From contig JAGIAP010000014.1 of NCBI GenBank assembly GCA_017744805.1, forward strand, positions 1-34,351: 34,351 nucleotides of DNA, given 5' to 3'. Below the pieces are notes generated by a model. The model saw only the letters and a program-made list of their open reading frames with translations. It searched no databases and was not told the DNA's origin. The position numbers were made by a program, and so were the translations under genes. Shown here piece by piece: positions 10,287-20,184 of this stretch (its first letter is position 1; each line of letters begins with the position of its first letter). Origin of the DNA: Chitinophagaceae bacterium. Lineage in GTDB: Bacteria > Bacteroidota > Bacteroidia > Chitinophagales > Chitinophagaceae.

Positions 10287-11652
10287 TTTGAGACAGATTA
10301 GGGTTATTGATCCTTTCGGTTTGTGGTACGGGGAATAATTTGTAAGCCGGCTTCCAGTTGGATTTCAACTGGCTCATTACATCATCGAGACTGCCCTTGT
10401 GAAAGAGATAAGGCCAGCGGTCGCCTTCCATGAAGAGCTCCGTGATCCTTTCTTTTTCGATGGCGGCGAGGATATCGCTCTTACTGCTATTATCAGGCAG
10501 TTTGGAAAGCCCTGCCCTCGTTCTTACCGTGTCTGTAAATTTTCGCGCTTCATCGAGATCATTCAATTCCGCCATGGCTTCAGCCTTTATCAGCATTTGC
10601 TCCGGAAGCCGCAGGAAAATATAATCTTCCTGGGAGCTTGCCGACATGGTCTTCAGTTTGTATTTGAACCCGCATGTATATTGTTTTCCATTCACCGTTC
10701 TGGTGGTGGTCCAGGCAGTCTTTCGTTTATCAGCGGTCTCGAATGCGGCTATCAGTCCGGGTTGCAAAATATAATTAGGGGCCGTTCTGGTACTGGTACC
10801 GGGCGCCAGCATCACAGCCCACCGGGTGATATCGGTGTAATTACCTCCGCCTGCCTGGCTACTGGCCGCCAGGATGGATTCACGACTGCCACGCAGGAAG
10901 GCCTTCGACAGATCGGTTTCAAGTTTGAACGGTCCTTCCATGGCCTTTGAAGCCATTTCAGAAGCCTTTGCCCAGTTCTTTTGAAAAAGATAGAGACGGG
11001 CCAGCAATGCATATGCTGCATATGGATTGGCCCTCGTCAAATTGGTCTGATCCTGCAGATCGGGAATGGCTTCCGTGAGATCCTTCATCATCTGTTCCGT
11101 CACCTTCACTCTCGGAGACCTGGGCAATGTAGCATTGGCATCCACATCCGTACTCATGATCAACGGCACATCCCCGAAATAATTGGTCAGCACCAGGTAC
11201 TCGAAGGCGCGCATGAATTTGGCCTCTGCGATATATTGTTTTTTGAGCCGGTCGGAGATCGCATTCGATGCCGGCAGGTTTTCCAGGAACCCATTGGCAT
11301 GATAAATGGCGGCATAAGGCTGGGTCCACAATCCAGACAGGAGACTGGTAGTGGGCCTGTAGGCATTCTGATAAAAAACGTTCCAGATGATGCCGGGGTT
11401 GGAGAGGATCAGCTCATCGCCTGCCAGGCCAAACATCATTTCAGGATATAGAGATACTTCGCCAGCCAGGAGCCCGCTTGAGTAAAGCCCTGTCATATTC
11501 GATGCGATGGTGGCACTGTCTGTGAACAGTTGTTCCTTGGTGATCTGGTTCACAGCAGGAGGGATCTCCAGTAATTTTTCGCAGGAACTGAATGCGATCC
11601 CTGCTAACAGTACCAGGGCCAGTTTTCTATTTGGGATAATCGAGCATTTCAT
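10276..11652 (-). CDS. RagB/SusD family nutrient-uptake outer membrane lipoprotein
   Basis: Lipobox GIAFSSC; SusD-like pattern (AEAKFMRAFEYLVLTNYFGDVPLI; LPEQMLIKAEAMAELNDLDEARKFTDTVRTRAGL; IEKERITELFMEGDRWPYLFHKG). Confidence 0.95.
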   Translation of the reverse strand: MKCSIIPNRKLALVLLAGIAFSSCEKLLEIPPAVNQITKEQLFTDSATIASNMTGLYSSGLLAGEVSLYPEMMFGLAGDELILSNPGIIWNVFYQNAYRPTTSLLSGLWTQPYAAIYHANGFLENLPASNAISDRLKKQYIAEAKFMRAFEYLVLTNYFGDVPLIMSTDVDANATLPRSPRVKVTEQMMKDLTEAIPDLQDQTNLTRANPYAAYALLARLYLFQKNWAKASEMASKAMEGPFKLETDLSKAFLRGSRESILAASSQAGGGNYTDITRWAVMLAPGTSTRTAPNYILQPGLIAAFETADKRKTAWTTTRTVNGKQYTCGFKYKLKTMSASSQEDYIFLRLPEQMLIKAEAMAELNDLDEARKFTDTVRTRAGLSKLPDNSSKSDILAAIEKERITELFMEGDRWPYLFHKGSLDDVMSQLKSNWKPAYKLFPVPQTERINNPNLSQNDY

Positions 11653-11663
11653 GATGGAATGAT

Positions 11664-14600
11664 TTAGAATGAAAGTTGGAAGCCTGCAGTAAAGCTTTTC
11701 ATCAATGGTGTGGTATTCCCTGTTTCAGGATCCAGCCCTTTCACATTGGAGAAAGTGAGCAGGTTCTGCGATTGCAGGTAGATCCTGGCGCGCTTGATCT
11801 TTGCACTCTTCAGCCAGGCCTCGGGAAGGTTCCAGGCAAACACTGCATTCTTCAGGCGCAGGTAGCGGATAGGCTGGAAAGTGGCATTGGAGAACCAGTA
11901 ATCGGAATACATGGTAGCCAGCTCCGTACCGGAAGTGGCGGACAACCTGGGAAAAGGTTTGTTATCTCCCTTTTGCTGCCAGTAATTGCCCAGTACCAGT
12001 TCCGGCACATTGAACATATTGCCGGGCGCGTAGTAATTGGCCCATTTCCAGTTGTAGCCATTCTGTTCGGAGAACTGGAAAAAAAGATCGAGCTCAAATC
12101 CTTTATACCTGAACTGGTTGCTGATACCTCCAAAGAATTTTGGGCTGAAAGAGCCGAGTGGCGTATAATCATCGAAGGTAGTAGCCTTATCATTGTTGAG
12201 ATCCCTGAATACCGGCAACCCTGTTTCGCTATCCACCCGCTCCACAAAATAGCCCCACCAGAGATTCACCGGTTGCCCGATCTGGAATTGAGCGGCATAG
12301 GGAGAATATTCCAGGTTGGGATATTCCAACAGTTTGTTCCTGACCAGGGAGAGATTGGCCGTGGTGGTCCAACTGAAATCCTTCTCATCGATATTTTTGG
12401 AACTGAGCTCAAACTCCCAACCTTCGTTTTGCAGCAGGGCGGGCAGGTTGGCCTGGTACGAAGGGAAGCCGGTTTGCGAAGGCAGTGGGAATTCAACCAA
12501 CTGATTGCTGCAGCGGTTACGGAACCAGGCCGTGGTGAAAAGGATCCTGTTCCTCATGAAGCCTAGCTCCAGTGCAGCTTCCAGCTTCCTGTTCTCTTCC
12601 CACCCGTAGGAACCGTTGAAAGTGGATGCAGGGCGAAGGCCCGGCATATTGTTGTACATATACAGGGTGGAAGAAAAGGTTTCCATATACCTGTAATCAC
12701 TGATCTGATCATTACCGGTAACGCCATAGGATCCACGCAGTTTGCCGTAGGAAAGGAAGGGCAAGGCATCGGCCAGGGCTTCTTCCCGGGAGAACAACCA
12801 GGCAGCGCCCAGGGCCCCGAAATTACCGAAGCGGTTATTGGGGCCGAAGCGCGAAGAGCCATCGCGGCGGAAAGTAGCATTCAGGAAATATTTATCGTCC
12901 CTGCTGAAAGTGGCCCTCGCAAACCCCGACAAATATTTATACTGTGTACCGAAATTCTCCTTGCTGGTGATCGTTTTTGCGGCCTTGATATCTCCCAGTA
13001 AGAGATCCGTGGAGAAATCGCCTGCTTCCAGGATACTTCCTTCTGAAATGGTATGTTGGAAGGTCCCTCCCACCATCAACTGCAGCTTGTTCCTGTTGAA
13101 GGCCAGGGTATAGTCCAACTGCGGCTCGATGGTCACCGATTGATAATCGGTATGGTGGAATTTGGCTTCATTGCTGACTGGCGAAAAAGGAAGCATGGTA
13201 ATGGATGGATATTTCAGCAGGCTCTTGAGTTGCTGCCTGTTGAAGCCCGCAGTGGTCTTCAATTGAAGGCCCGGCAGGATGGTATACCTGATATTACCGC
13301 TCACCAGTACATTATTGGTTTGATTGGACCCTGATGTATAGAAAGCCATATAGGGATTGGAAAATCCTGACAAATTGGTGAGCTTGCCATCCCCATCATA
13401 CACAGGGAAATTGGGGGGCAGGATATAACTGTCAAATATATCCGCTCCCAGCAGGTTGATATGATCTGATGATACATTGGTAGTGAAACTGGCTGCCAGT
13501 TTCTTATCGGAGGAATTATGTTCAACATTGAAATGCATATTCACCCTGTCCTCATTCTCATTACCTGCCAGTATGCTTTTCTGATGGAAATACCCGATAC
13601 CTGCCATGAAGCGCGTGTTCAGGTCGCCGCCGGAGAGCGTGGCCTGGATATTGGTAACGGGCGCGCTATTGCCGTAGATGAGTTTGGGCCAGTTGGTATA
13701 CGCGGTGGTATCCCATACTTTCAGATCGGGGGCATTGAGCTCATCCGGTATGGTACCGTCCATATCGAAGGCTTCGTGGCGAAGGGCCAGGTATTGTTTG
13801 GTATCCAGCATATCCATCATCACGGCTGCTTTGCCGGAACCGGTATAAGCATCCAGCGAGAATTTCGATTGTCCTGCTTTCGCTTTTTTGGTTGAAATGA
13901 GAATCACACCATTTGATCCACGGGAACCGTAGATGGCAGTGGCATCCGCATCTTTCAATATTTCGATGCTTTCTATATCTGCAGGATTGATGCTATTCAT
14001 GGGGCTCAGGGAAGCGACAGATCCGGCAGAGATCTTATTGAGCGGATCGGAAGACATGGGTACTCCATCGATGATATACAGCGGTGAAGCCCCGGCAGCC
14101 ACCGAGTTCACGCCCCTCACCTGTACGTTCACCTGCGCGCCCAGTCCACCGCTGGTAGCAGTGATGGCCACGCCGGCCGCACGTCCCTGCAGGGAGGCAA
14201 GTGGATTGGGATTGTTCTGTTTGCTGAGCTCATCACCTTTCACCCTGGCGATGGAGCCCGTGTTGGCGCTCCTGTTCACCGTGCCATATCCCCGCACGAT
14301 GGTCTCTTCCATATCGTTGACGGCAGGCTTCATTTTGATGTGCAGGACGGCTTGTTTGCCTGTGCTCACCACGGTCTTTTGCACGGCCTTCTCCATGCCC
14401 ACATAGCTTATCTCAACTGTATAGCTGCCTTCCGGGATATTGTCGAGCAGCAATTGGCCATCCTTTCCCGTTACATCACCGGCCTGCCTTTCGCGAAGGC
14501 TGACCGATGCGCCTTCCAGGGGCAATCCTTTCTCATCGGTAACCTGCACCAATAAGCGCCCTGCTGATGCAGCACCGGTTGCGGACTTGCTGATGGAAAT

Positions 14601-14870
14601 GGAATTGCCTTCGATGGAATATTGGAGCCCCCTGGGCGACAGCACCCTTTTCAGGAACTCGGGCAGCGGTTCCTTCACCGCTTCGATGGTAACAGGCTGT
14701 GCCTGCCTGATCAATTGATAATCGGCCACCACCAGGAACCCTGTCTGTTTTTTGATGGCAGCGAACACCGTTTCAAAACTGGCATCGCGGCCCGAGAAAG
14801 TAATGATTTGCGATCTTACTCCCGCAGCAGCCAACAGGCATGCCAGGAGCAGCATGGCAGTTAATCTCAT
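11664..14870 (-). CDS. SusC/RagA family TonB-linked outer membrane protein with N-terminal STN (secretin/TonB) signalling domain
   Basis: 1068 aa. STN-like FSGRDASFETVFAAIKKQTGFLVV, carboxypeptidase-regulatory-like domain, plug signature GAQVNVQVRGVNSVAAGASPLYIIDGVPM ... DIESIEILKDADATAIYGSRGSNGVILI, C-terminal beta-barrel ending AGFQLSF. Confidence 0.97.
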   Translation of the reverse strand: MRLTAMLLLACLLAAAGVRSQIITFSGRDASFETVFAAIKKQTGFLVVADYQLIRQAQPVTIEAVKEPLPEFLKRVLSPRGLQYSIEGNSISISKSATGAASAGRLLVQVTDEKGLPLEGASVSLRERQAGDVTGKDGQLLLDNIPEGSYTVEISYVGMEKAVQKTVVSTGKQAVLHIKMKPAVNDMEETIVRGYGTVNRSANTGSIARVKGDELSKQNNPNPLASLQGRAAGVAITATSGGLGAQVNVQVRGVNSVAAGASPLYIIDGVPMSSDPLNKISAGSVASLSPMNSINPADIESIEILKDADATAIYGSRGSNGVILISTKKAKAGQSKFSLDAYTGSGKAAVMMDMLDTKQYLALRHEAFDMDGTIPDELNAPDLKVWDTTAYTNWPKLIYGNSAPVTNIQATLSGGDLNTRFMAGIGYFHQKSILAGNENEDRVNMHFNVEHNSSDKKLAASFTTNVSSDHINLLGADIFDSYILPPNFPVYDGDGKLTNLSGFSNPYMAFYTSGSNQTNNVLVSGNIRYTILPGLQLKTTAGFNRQQLKSLLKYPSITMLPFSPVSNEAKFHHTDYQSVTIEPQLDYTLAFNRNKLQLMVGGTFQHTISEGSILEAGDFSTDLLLGDIKAAKTITSKENFGTQYKYLSGFARATFSRDDKYFLNATFRRDGSSRFGPNNRFGNFGALGAAWLFSREEALADALPFLSYGKLRGSYGVTGNDQISDYRYMETFSSTLYMYNNMPGLRPASTFNGSYGWEENRKLEAALELGFMRNRILFTTAWFRNRCSNQLVEFPLPSQTGFPSYQANLPALLQNEGWEFELSSKNIDEKDFSWTTTANLSLVRNKLLEYPNLEYSPYAAQFQIGQPVNLWWGYFVERVDSETGLPVFRDLNNDKATTFDDYTPLGSFSPKFFGGISNQFRYKGFELDLFFQFSEQNGYNWKWANYYAPGNMFNVPELVLGNYWQQKGDNKPFPRLSATSGTELATMYSDYWFSNATFQPIRYLRLKNAVFAWNLPEAWLKSAKIKRARIYLQSQNLLTFSNVKGLDPETGNTTPLMKSFTAGFQLSF

Positions 14871-14967
14871 AGCAATTTTTTTGAAGGTCAGTGCAGGGCA
14901 CTGACCGGTTTAGGTTAATTATTCCCCGGAGGGATCAGTCAGGAAAGGTTATGGTAGAAAAGAAATA

Positions 14968-16185
14968 TCAGGGAGATATTATCAGTTTGTTTTGTTCCAG
15001 TGAAATATGCAGACCCATATTGTTCAGGAGCCGCACTACCTGCTCAGCCTTCAGGTTCCTTCCGATGGAGCCATAGAACTCGAATACAGGCACTTCCCCG
15101 GTATAGACGGGCTCCAGGTTATACCATCTCGCGATCTCGCGGATGGCTTCTTCCAGGCCCTGGTGTTGAAAGCTGAACTCACCGTTCTTCCAGGCCATCA
15201 CCTGACTGGTATCCATAGCCGCAATCAGGTAAAGAGCGCCATGCTGGTTTTGCTGCAATTGCTGTCCGGGCGCCAGGATCTTTCTTTGATCATGAGCTGT
15301 ATACCTGATCTTACCGGAGAGCAGGGTTGTTTTGGCAATGGGCTCTTCCGGATAACAACGGATATTGAAGGCGGTACCCAGTACTTCAATGGAAGCCTGC
15401 CTGGGAGTCTCCACCCGGAAGGGTTTTGTGGCATCTTCTTTTACATCCAACCAGGCTTCGCCTTCCACAAACACCACTCTTTCCTTACCGTTGAAATGAA
15501 CGGGATACCTGATGGAACTGCCCGCATTGAGCACCACCTCCGTTCCATCCGGGAGATGCAACCTGAACTGCCTGCCCCGCGGCGTACTCATCGTATTATA
15601 ACTGGCAGGCTCATCCGTATTCTGGTTATCATAGACCAGCCCTTGTTCATTCAGGGTTACATGGGTACCGTTCTGGATAGCGATGGAGCCGATCTTCATA
15701 CTGTCCAACAACAATTTAGTCCCATCGGCGAGCGTAAGCACGGCCCCGGAATGATCCTCTTCTGCCATCACTGGTTCAAACTGCTGCACAGTTTGCCGGT
15801 CCTCTACCCCGGATGATGGCCGTTGAACAATACGGATACCGGCAATACAGATCAGCAAAATGGACGCAGCTACCCACCATCTTTTTGACACCATGCCACG
15901 GAGCTTTGCCCCGCCACCGGGAACAGTATCTATTTCATCTTCCATCACTTCTTCTGATGCGATAGTTCTCTTCCTGATAACATCAAAGAGCGCTCCTGCC
16001 CTATCCTCCGGCAGTTGAAAGGGTATGCTTTCTTCATCGAAGGAAGCATCGATCAGGCCATGCAGTGCCGGGCCCGATTCGTGAGCGGACAGTAAGGCAA
16101 AGAATTCTTTTTGCTCTGCCTCGGAACAATGGCCGGACAGATAGCGCTCATACAGCTCTTTCAGCCTGGATGGAGCATTACTCAT
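14968..16185 (-). CDS. FecR family anti-sigma factor / transmembrane sensor
   Basis: Single TM (WWVAASILLICIAGIRIV), FecR core (YNTMSTPRGRQFRLHLPDGTEVVLNAGSSIRYPVHF...RVVFVEGEAWLDVKEDATKPFRVET...VEVLGTAFNIRCY), C-terminal DUF4974-like region. Confidence 0.95.
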   Translation of the reverse strand: MSNAPSRLKELYERYLSGHCSEAEQKEFFALLSAHESGPALHGLIDASFDEESIPFQLPEDRAGALFDVIRKRTIASEEVMEDEIDTVPGGGAKLRGMVSKRWWVAASILLICIAGIRIVQRPSSGVEDRQTVQQFEPVMAEEDHSGAVLTLADGTKLLLDSMKIGSIAIQNGTHVTLNEQGLVYDNQNTDEPASYNTMSTPRGRQFRLHLPDGTEVVLNAGSSIRYPVHFNGKERVVFVEGEAWLDVKEDATKPFRVETPRQASIEVLGTAFNIRCYPEEPIAKTTLLSGKIRYTAHDQRKILAPGQQLQQNQHGALYLIAAMDTSQVMAWKNGEFSFQHQGLEEAIREIARWYNLEPVYTGEVPVFEFYGSIGRNLKAEQVVRLLNNMGLHISLEQNKLIISP

Positions 16186-16275
16186 CAGGATCGGTTTGGA
16201 ATGATATATCGAAAATCAAAGGCTCTATAACTATTGACACGCAAGGAGGAATACCGGGTAGGATGAATTGGAAAT

Positions 16276-16944
16276 TTATTTCAGGATCTTTTCTCCCAGC
16301 AGAAGGATGAAGAAGATCAGGCGGTGCTCATGTTGTTGCAGATATTGCCGGATGGATCTCAGGGCCTCCGTCATATGGTACTTCACAGTGTCCCTGGAAA
16401 GCTTGAGCTCTGCAGCGATCTGATCGTAGCGGAGCCCTTCTTCCTTACCCATCAAATACACTTTCCGTTGCTGGGGCGTAAGTTGGGCAATGGCCTGGTG
16501 CAATAGCTGCTTCAGCTCGTTACCGGCCACGGTGGCCATGGTATCTTCCTCCCCTTCAGGTTTCTTTTCATCGATCACCGATCGGATGAAAGCTTCTTCC
16601 GTGGCGAGTTTCCTTAACCTGTTGTACAGGTTGTTACGTGTGATGGTGCGTAACCAGGCATGGAAATTCTCCAGGTCGGGCAGAAGGTGGCGGTTGAGCC
16701 AGATACTTACGAATACTTCCTGCAATACATCTTCGGCTACTGGTTTGCTTTTGATCAATTGAAAAGCGAGGGAATAGATCCTGTTGCGATATTGGTCATA
16801 CAGTGATTTGTACGCTTGTTCATCTCCTGCTGCAAGTAACAATAAGAGCTGACGGGTGTCGTATGTAGAGGGGGTTGCCAAATCCTGTATGTCGATGGTA
16901 AAAATAAGGAAATATGCATTCAGCGGATGGTTCAGAGGTTGCAT
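16276..16944 (-). CDS. RNA polymerase ECF-type sigma-70 factor
   Basis: Region 2 YDQYRNRIYSLAFQLIKSKPVAEDVLQEVFVSIWLNR; region 4 LTPQQRKVYLMGKEEGLRYDQIAAELKLSRDTVKYHMTEAL. The true start may lie downstream of 16944. Confidence 0.93.
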   Translation of the reverse strand: MQPLNHPLNAYFLIFTIDIQDLATPSTYDTRQLLLLLAAGDEQAYKSLYDQYRNRIYSLAFQLIKSKPVAEDVLQEVFVSIWLNRHLLPDLENFHAWLRTITRNNLYNRLRKLATEEAFIRSVIDEKKPEGEEDTMATVAGNELKQLLHQAIAQLTPQQRKVYLMGKEEGLRYDQIAAELKLSRDTVKYHMTEALRSIRQYLQQHEHRLIFFILLLGEKILK

Positions 16945-17052
16945 CAGAATGGTGCCTGGCAGGTTGGGCTCAGCACATTGGCTACTGAAGCAACCAATTC
17001 AAACACTTAACCGAATAAAACGCACACTGAAACGCAAAGCCAATATATAGAT

Positions 17053-17089
17053 AAAAAAGGGGCACCTCAAAAGGTTAGCCCCATTTTTT
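17053..17089 (-). terminator. Terminator for the YD-repeat lipoprotein genes
   Basis: GGGGCTAACCTTTTGAGGTGCCCCTTTTTT on the minus strand (A/T-flanked GGGGC...GCCCC hairpin). Confidence 0.65.
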
Positions 17090-17131
17090 GGTAGTGTCCG
17101 TGGCTCGTGTCCCCGATGGCTGGCACATTCA

Positions 17132-17896
17132 TCATTTACATTCCCAGGTGAGCTCAGCATTTTGTATGGGCCACCAGAGGAAGGTATTGTAGCCGATTTG
17201 GCTGAGATTGGTTCTTACAGGCAATCCTTTTTTATTGTATGCCGATGCCTTGAAATAATTGTTGACGCTATAATCCCTGTCGAGGAACATCCAGAGTGGA
17301 TGGGTGCGGCGGAGACTGGTTTGGTTGTCGTAATCTGCTCCGTCGCCCGGGTATTTGAGATTGCCCCTGGCATCATATTCATAAATGGTGGTATAAGGCT
17401 GTGATTCATACAGGAGCTCTTGCGCGATGGTTTTGCTGATCCTGCCATACTGATCATATTCATAGCGGGTAGCGCGTTTGGAAGCGGCATAGATCTCACC
17501 ATCCCAGTAGCCCCCGATAAAGTATCCCGTATCGTGGGTTACCCGGTTCTGTTTATCGTAGTAAAAAGAGATCCTGTACTCGAACAGGGTTGTATCCTGG
17601 TAATAACCATTGTAAAGGATCAGCCTGTTCTTATTATCGTAAATGAATCGCCTGTTTGGATACCCTTCCAGAACCGGCACCGATTTGATATGGACCGGGT
17701 TGCCGAGCTGATTGTATTCGAAGCTGAGTGTATAAGTGGTGCCCGAATATTGATTAGAAATGAATTTGATCCTGCAACCGTCTTCGATACCACCGGGATG
17801 ATGTTTGATGTAATCGTATATTTTATTACATCCTGCAAATAAGAAAATAGTTGCCGCCAGTATGCTGATGCAAATGGTGTTTTTGGAGAGGTTCAT
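17132..17896 (-). CDS. Putative lipoprotein with YD/RHS-like repeats (paralog 1)
   Basis: Lipobox FLFAGC; YD-type segments FEYNQLGNPVHI, FIYDNKNRLILY, FYYDKQNRVTHD, YEYDQYGRISKT, YEYDARGNLKYP. Confidence 0.8.
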   Translation of the reverse strand: MNLSKNTICISILAATIFLFAGCNKIYDYIKHHPGGIEDGCRIKFISNQYSGTTYTLSFEYNQLGNPVHIKSVPVLEGYPNRRFIYDNKNRLILYNGYYQDTTLFEYRISFYYDKQNRVTHDTGYFIGGYWDGEIYAASKRATRYEYDQYGRISKTIAQELLYESQPYTTIYEYDARGNLKYPGDGADYDNQTSLRRTHPLWMFLDRDYSVNNYFKASAYNKKGLPVRTNLSQIGYNTFLWWPIQNAELTWECK

Positions 17897-17925
17897 ATGG
17901 TTTTGTTATTAGAGATGAGAAAAAC

Positions 17926-18693
17926 TTACGGACAGTTCCAGGTTACTGTGGCATTATCTACCTGATTGTGATAATAATTCAGGAAGATAAGGCCCGTGGT
18001 ATAATTCACGGGGAAATCGTCACCGTTGTAAGAATTGGCCGTGAATGGATTGTTGACGCTGTAATCGCGCGCCATGAACTGAAAAACAGGGTGTGTGCTG
18101 TAGAGACTCTGTTTATTGTCGTACGTAACACCTGATAAGATCAGGTTACCAGCCAGATTGTAAGCATAGGTAGTTACCAGGGGCGGCAAATAATTACCGG
18201 AATAAGGATCCTGGTTCTTCACCGTGGTTTTGGTTACCCTGCCGAGGGCATCGTACTCATACTCCGTGTAATGGTTGCCCGCTGGATAGAATGGAAGCCC
18301 ACCAACGATGCGGCCATAGCTGTAGCTGGTATCTTTTACGATACGGCCCGTAGAATCATAATAGTACTTCGACCAATAGATGAACCTGTCGGCCCCTCCA
18401 CTGGTATAAGCGGATTGGATCAACCTGTTCAGGGAATCGTACCTGAACCAGACACTGTTGTAGCCGGAAGATTCGTTGGTGCTGAGGATACTGTCGGGGT
18501 CTCCGTTACTGTTGTAATGGAAGGTGAGTACACCGGGTACACCAGTGTCTGTGATGGCAGTGATCTGGCAGGTTGATGAACCGCCACTGTTTTTGCCGTC
18601 GCCGGATAGCTGTCCTTTCTTGTTACAGGCCTGCGTGCCGAAGATCAATGCAGCCCATACACATAGAATAAGGTTCTTTTGGATCCTTTTCAT
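17926..18693 (-). CDS. Putative lipoprotein with YD/RHS-like repeats (paralog 2)
   Basis: Lipobox IFGTQAC; FHYNSNGDPDSI, FRYDSLNRLIQS, YYYDSTGRIVKD, YEYDALGRVTKT, YAYNLAGNLILS; shares the HPxxxFxxRDYSVNN block and a C-terminal TW(E/N)C with 17132..17896. Confidence 0.8.
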   Translation of the reverse strand: MKRIQKNLILCVWAALIFGTQACNKKGQLSGDGKNSGGSSTCQITAITDTGVPGVLTFHYNSNGDPDSILSTNESSGYNSVWFRYDSLNRLIQSAYTSGGADRFIYWSKYYYDSTGRIVKDTSYSYGRIVGGLPFYPAGNHYTEYEYDALGRVTKTTVKNQDPYSGNYLPPLVTTYAYNLAGNLILSGVTYDNKQSLYSTHPVFQFMARDYSVNNPFTANSYNGDDFPVNYTTGLIFLNYYHNQVDNATVTWNCP

Positions 18694-18951
18694 TTTTTAT
18701 TGGTTTGATGAACAAAAAACGTCAGGAGGGAAATGGATAACAGTTGTTCGTGGGGTACGAAAAAAGGAAGAAAGGATGCGGATAATAGAAGGATCGTGAA
18801 ACCGCGAATAATGTTGCACGAGTGCAAAAAAAGGCCGTTGATGATTTATGAGAGGTAAAAGCTGAAATTGGATCAGGCTAATATACAGGACTAAAAAGCT
18901 GGCTCCAATACCATTTTCTGGTAATCATGAAGTGAAGCCGGCGAAGAGGGA

Positions 18952-19440
18952 TTATTTACCGGAGGCTACCAGCCATTTGATCTCGGGCTCTACCTGCCTG
19001 TCTGTCAACTGCCGCTCGAAGAATTTACGGTAACCGGTTTGTTTGTTGATGAAGAGCGTGGCCGGGATGCCCCCACTCCATTTTTCGTCCACTTTGGGGC
19101 AGAATTGATCTGCATTGCTTTCATCCAGCCAAAAGAAGCTGGCCCGGAAGTTTTTCTTTTGGAGGAAATCCTTCAATCCTTTGGGATATTCTTTATCGAA
19201 ATCGAGGCTTACGAGGAGCAGTTCCACTTTTTCATTCTTAAACTTTTCCACTCCTGCCTGCAGCCAGGGGATCTCTTCCACGCAGGGCGCGCACCAGGTG
19301 GCCCAGAAGGAGATCACCAGGGGATGATCACTGCTATCGATATACGAGATCAGCTCATCGATCTTCACTTTCCGGATGGATTGTGAAAAGCCGGTGAAAC
19401 CGATGATGATGAAAAAAAGTAAAATAACTGCGCGTTTCAT
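18952..19440 (-). CDS. TlpA-family thiol:disulfide oxidoreductase
   Basis: Signal peptide; PLVISFWATWCAPCVEEIPWL active site; GGIPATLFINKQTGYRKFFE. Confidence 0.93.
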   Translation of the reverse strand: MKRAVILLFFIIIGFTGFSQSIRKVKIDELISYIDSSDHPLVISFWATWCAPCVEEIPWLQAGVEKFKNEKVELLLVSLDFDKEYPKGLKDFLQKKNFRASFFWLDESNADQFCPKVDEKWSGGIPATLFINKQTGYRKFFERQLTDRQVEPEIKWLVASGK

Positions 19441-19472
19441 ACAGATGCTCTTATTTACGCCGTACCTGCAGG

Positions 19473-20081
19473 CTAACTATTTACATCAGGTTCTTCCAAC
19501 TGCAGTTTCCAGGTACTCAGCAAGGTTTCCAGTTCTTCCCCGCTATACCTGCGTTGATCATAATGACCAGCCAGCAATTTCTGCCGCTTCGCTTCATACA
19601 AGGTAACGGCACAGGCCACCGAGATATTCAGGGAGCGGATGATGCCTACCTGCGGGATGATGAAATTCCCATCTGCCATCGCCCTGATCTCATCACTCAC
19701 CCCGCTATGTTCATTCCCGAATACCAGCGCGATACTTTTAGCGGCAAAATCGATACCATACAAATCTACGGCATCACTGCTGAGATGGGTGGTCAATATC
19801 CGGTCATATTTTGCGCGGAGCGCTGCAAAGCAGGCGGCCGCATCGTTGAACTGATGAACGGTGAGCCATTTGGCGGCACTGCTGCTGCTTCTTGCCCCGA
19901 ATTTCTTGTGACGGGGGATCTTTGTATTGAGCACATAGATCTCCTGCACCCCTACTGCATCGCAGGTGCGCATTACGGCTGATATATTATGGGGATCAAA
20001 TACGTTCTCCAACACAACGCAGAGATCATTCTGGCGCTTATTCAATACAGATACCAATCGCTCGTAACGTTCAGGTGTCAT
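19473..20081 (-). CDS. TrmH/SpoU-family RNA 2'-O-methyltransferase (likely tRNA Gm18-type)
   Basis: NVFDPHNISAVMRTCDAVGVQEIYVL, IALVFGNEHSGVSDEI, IPQVGIIRSLNISVACAVTLYE SPOUT motifs. Confidence 0.93.
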   Translation of the reverse strand: MTPERYERLVSVLNKRQNDLCVVLENVFDPHNISAVMRTCDAVGVQEIYVLNTKIPRHKKFGARSSSSAAKWLTVHQFNDAAACFAALRAKYDRILTTHLSSDAVDLYGIDFAAKSIALVFGNEHSGVSDEIRAMADGNFIIPQVGIIRSLNISVACAVTLYEAKRQKLLAGHYDQRRYSGEELETLLSTWKLQLEEPDVNS

Positions 20082-20184
20082 ATTAATAAAATTGTGATAA
20101 GTTCATCAACGCTGGCAATATTACGTGGTATTTTTAAATTATTATCTTCGTTCTCTATTAACGCCACTAAACCCAATATGGCCT

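Noticed and set aside
11676-12566. 296-aa plus-strand ORF within susC
   Set aside because: Antisense to a convincing SusC beta-barrel; no recognisable domain and no plausible expression signal.
17132-18693. Rhs/polymorphic toxin with immunity gene
   Set aside because: The YD-like repeats suggested this, but both proteins are small lipoproteins without an Rhs core, toxin tip or immunity-like partner.
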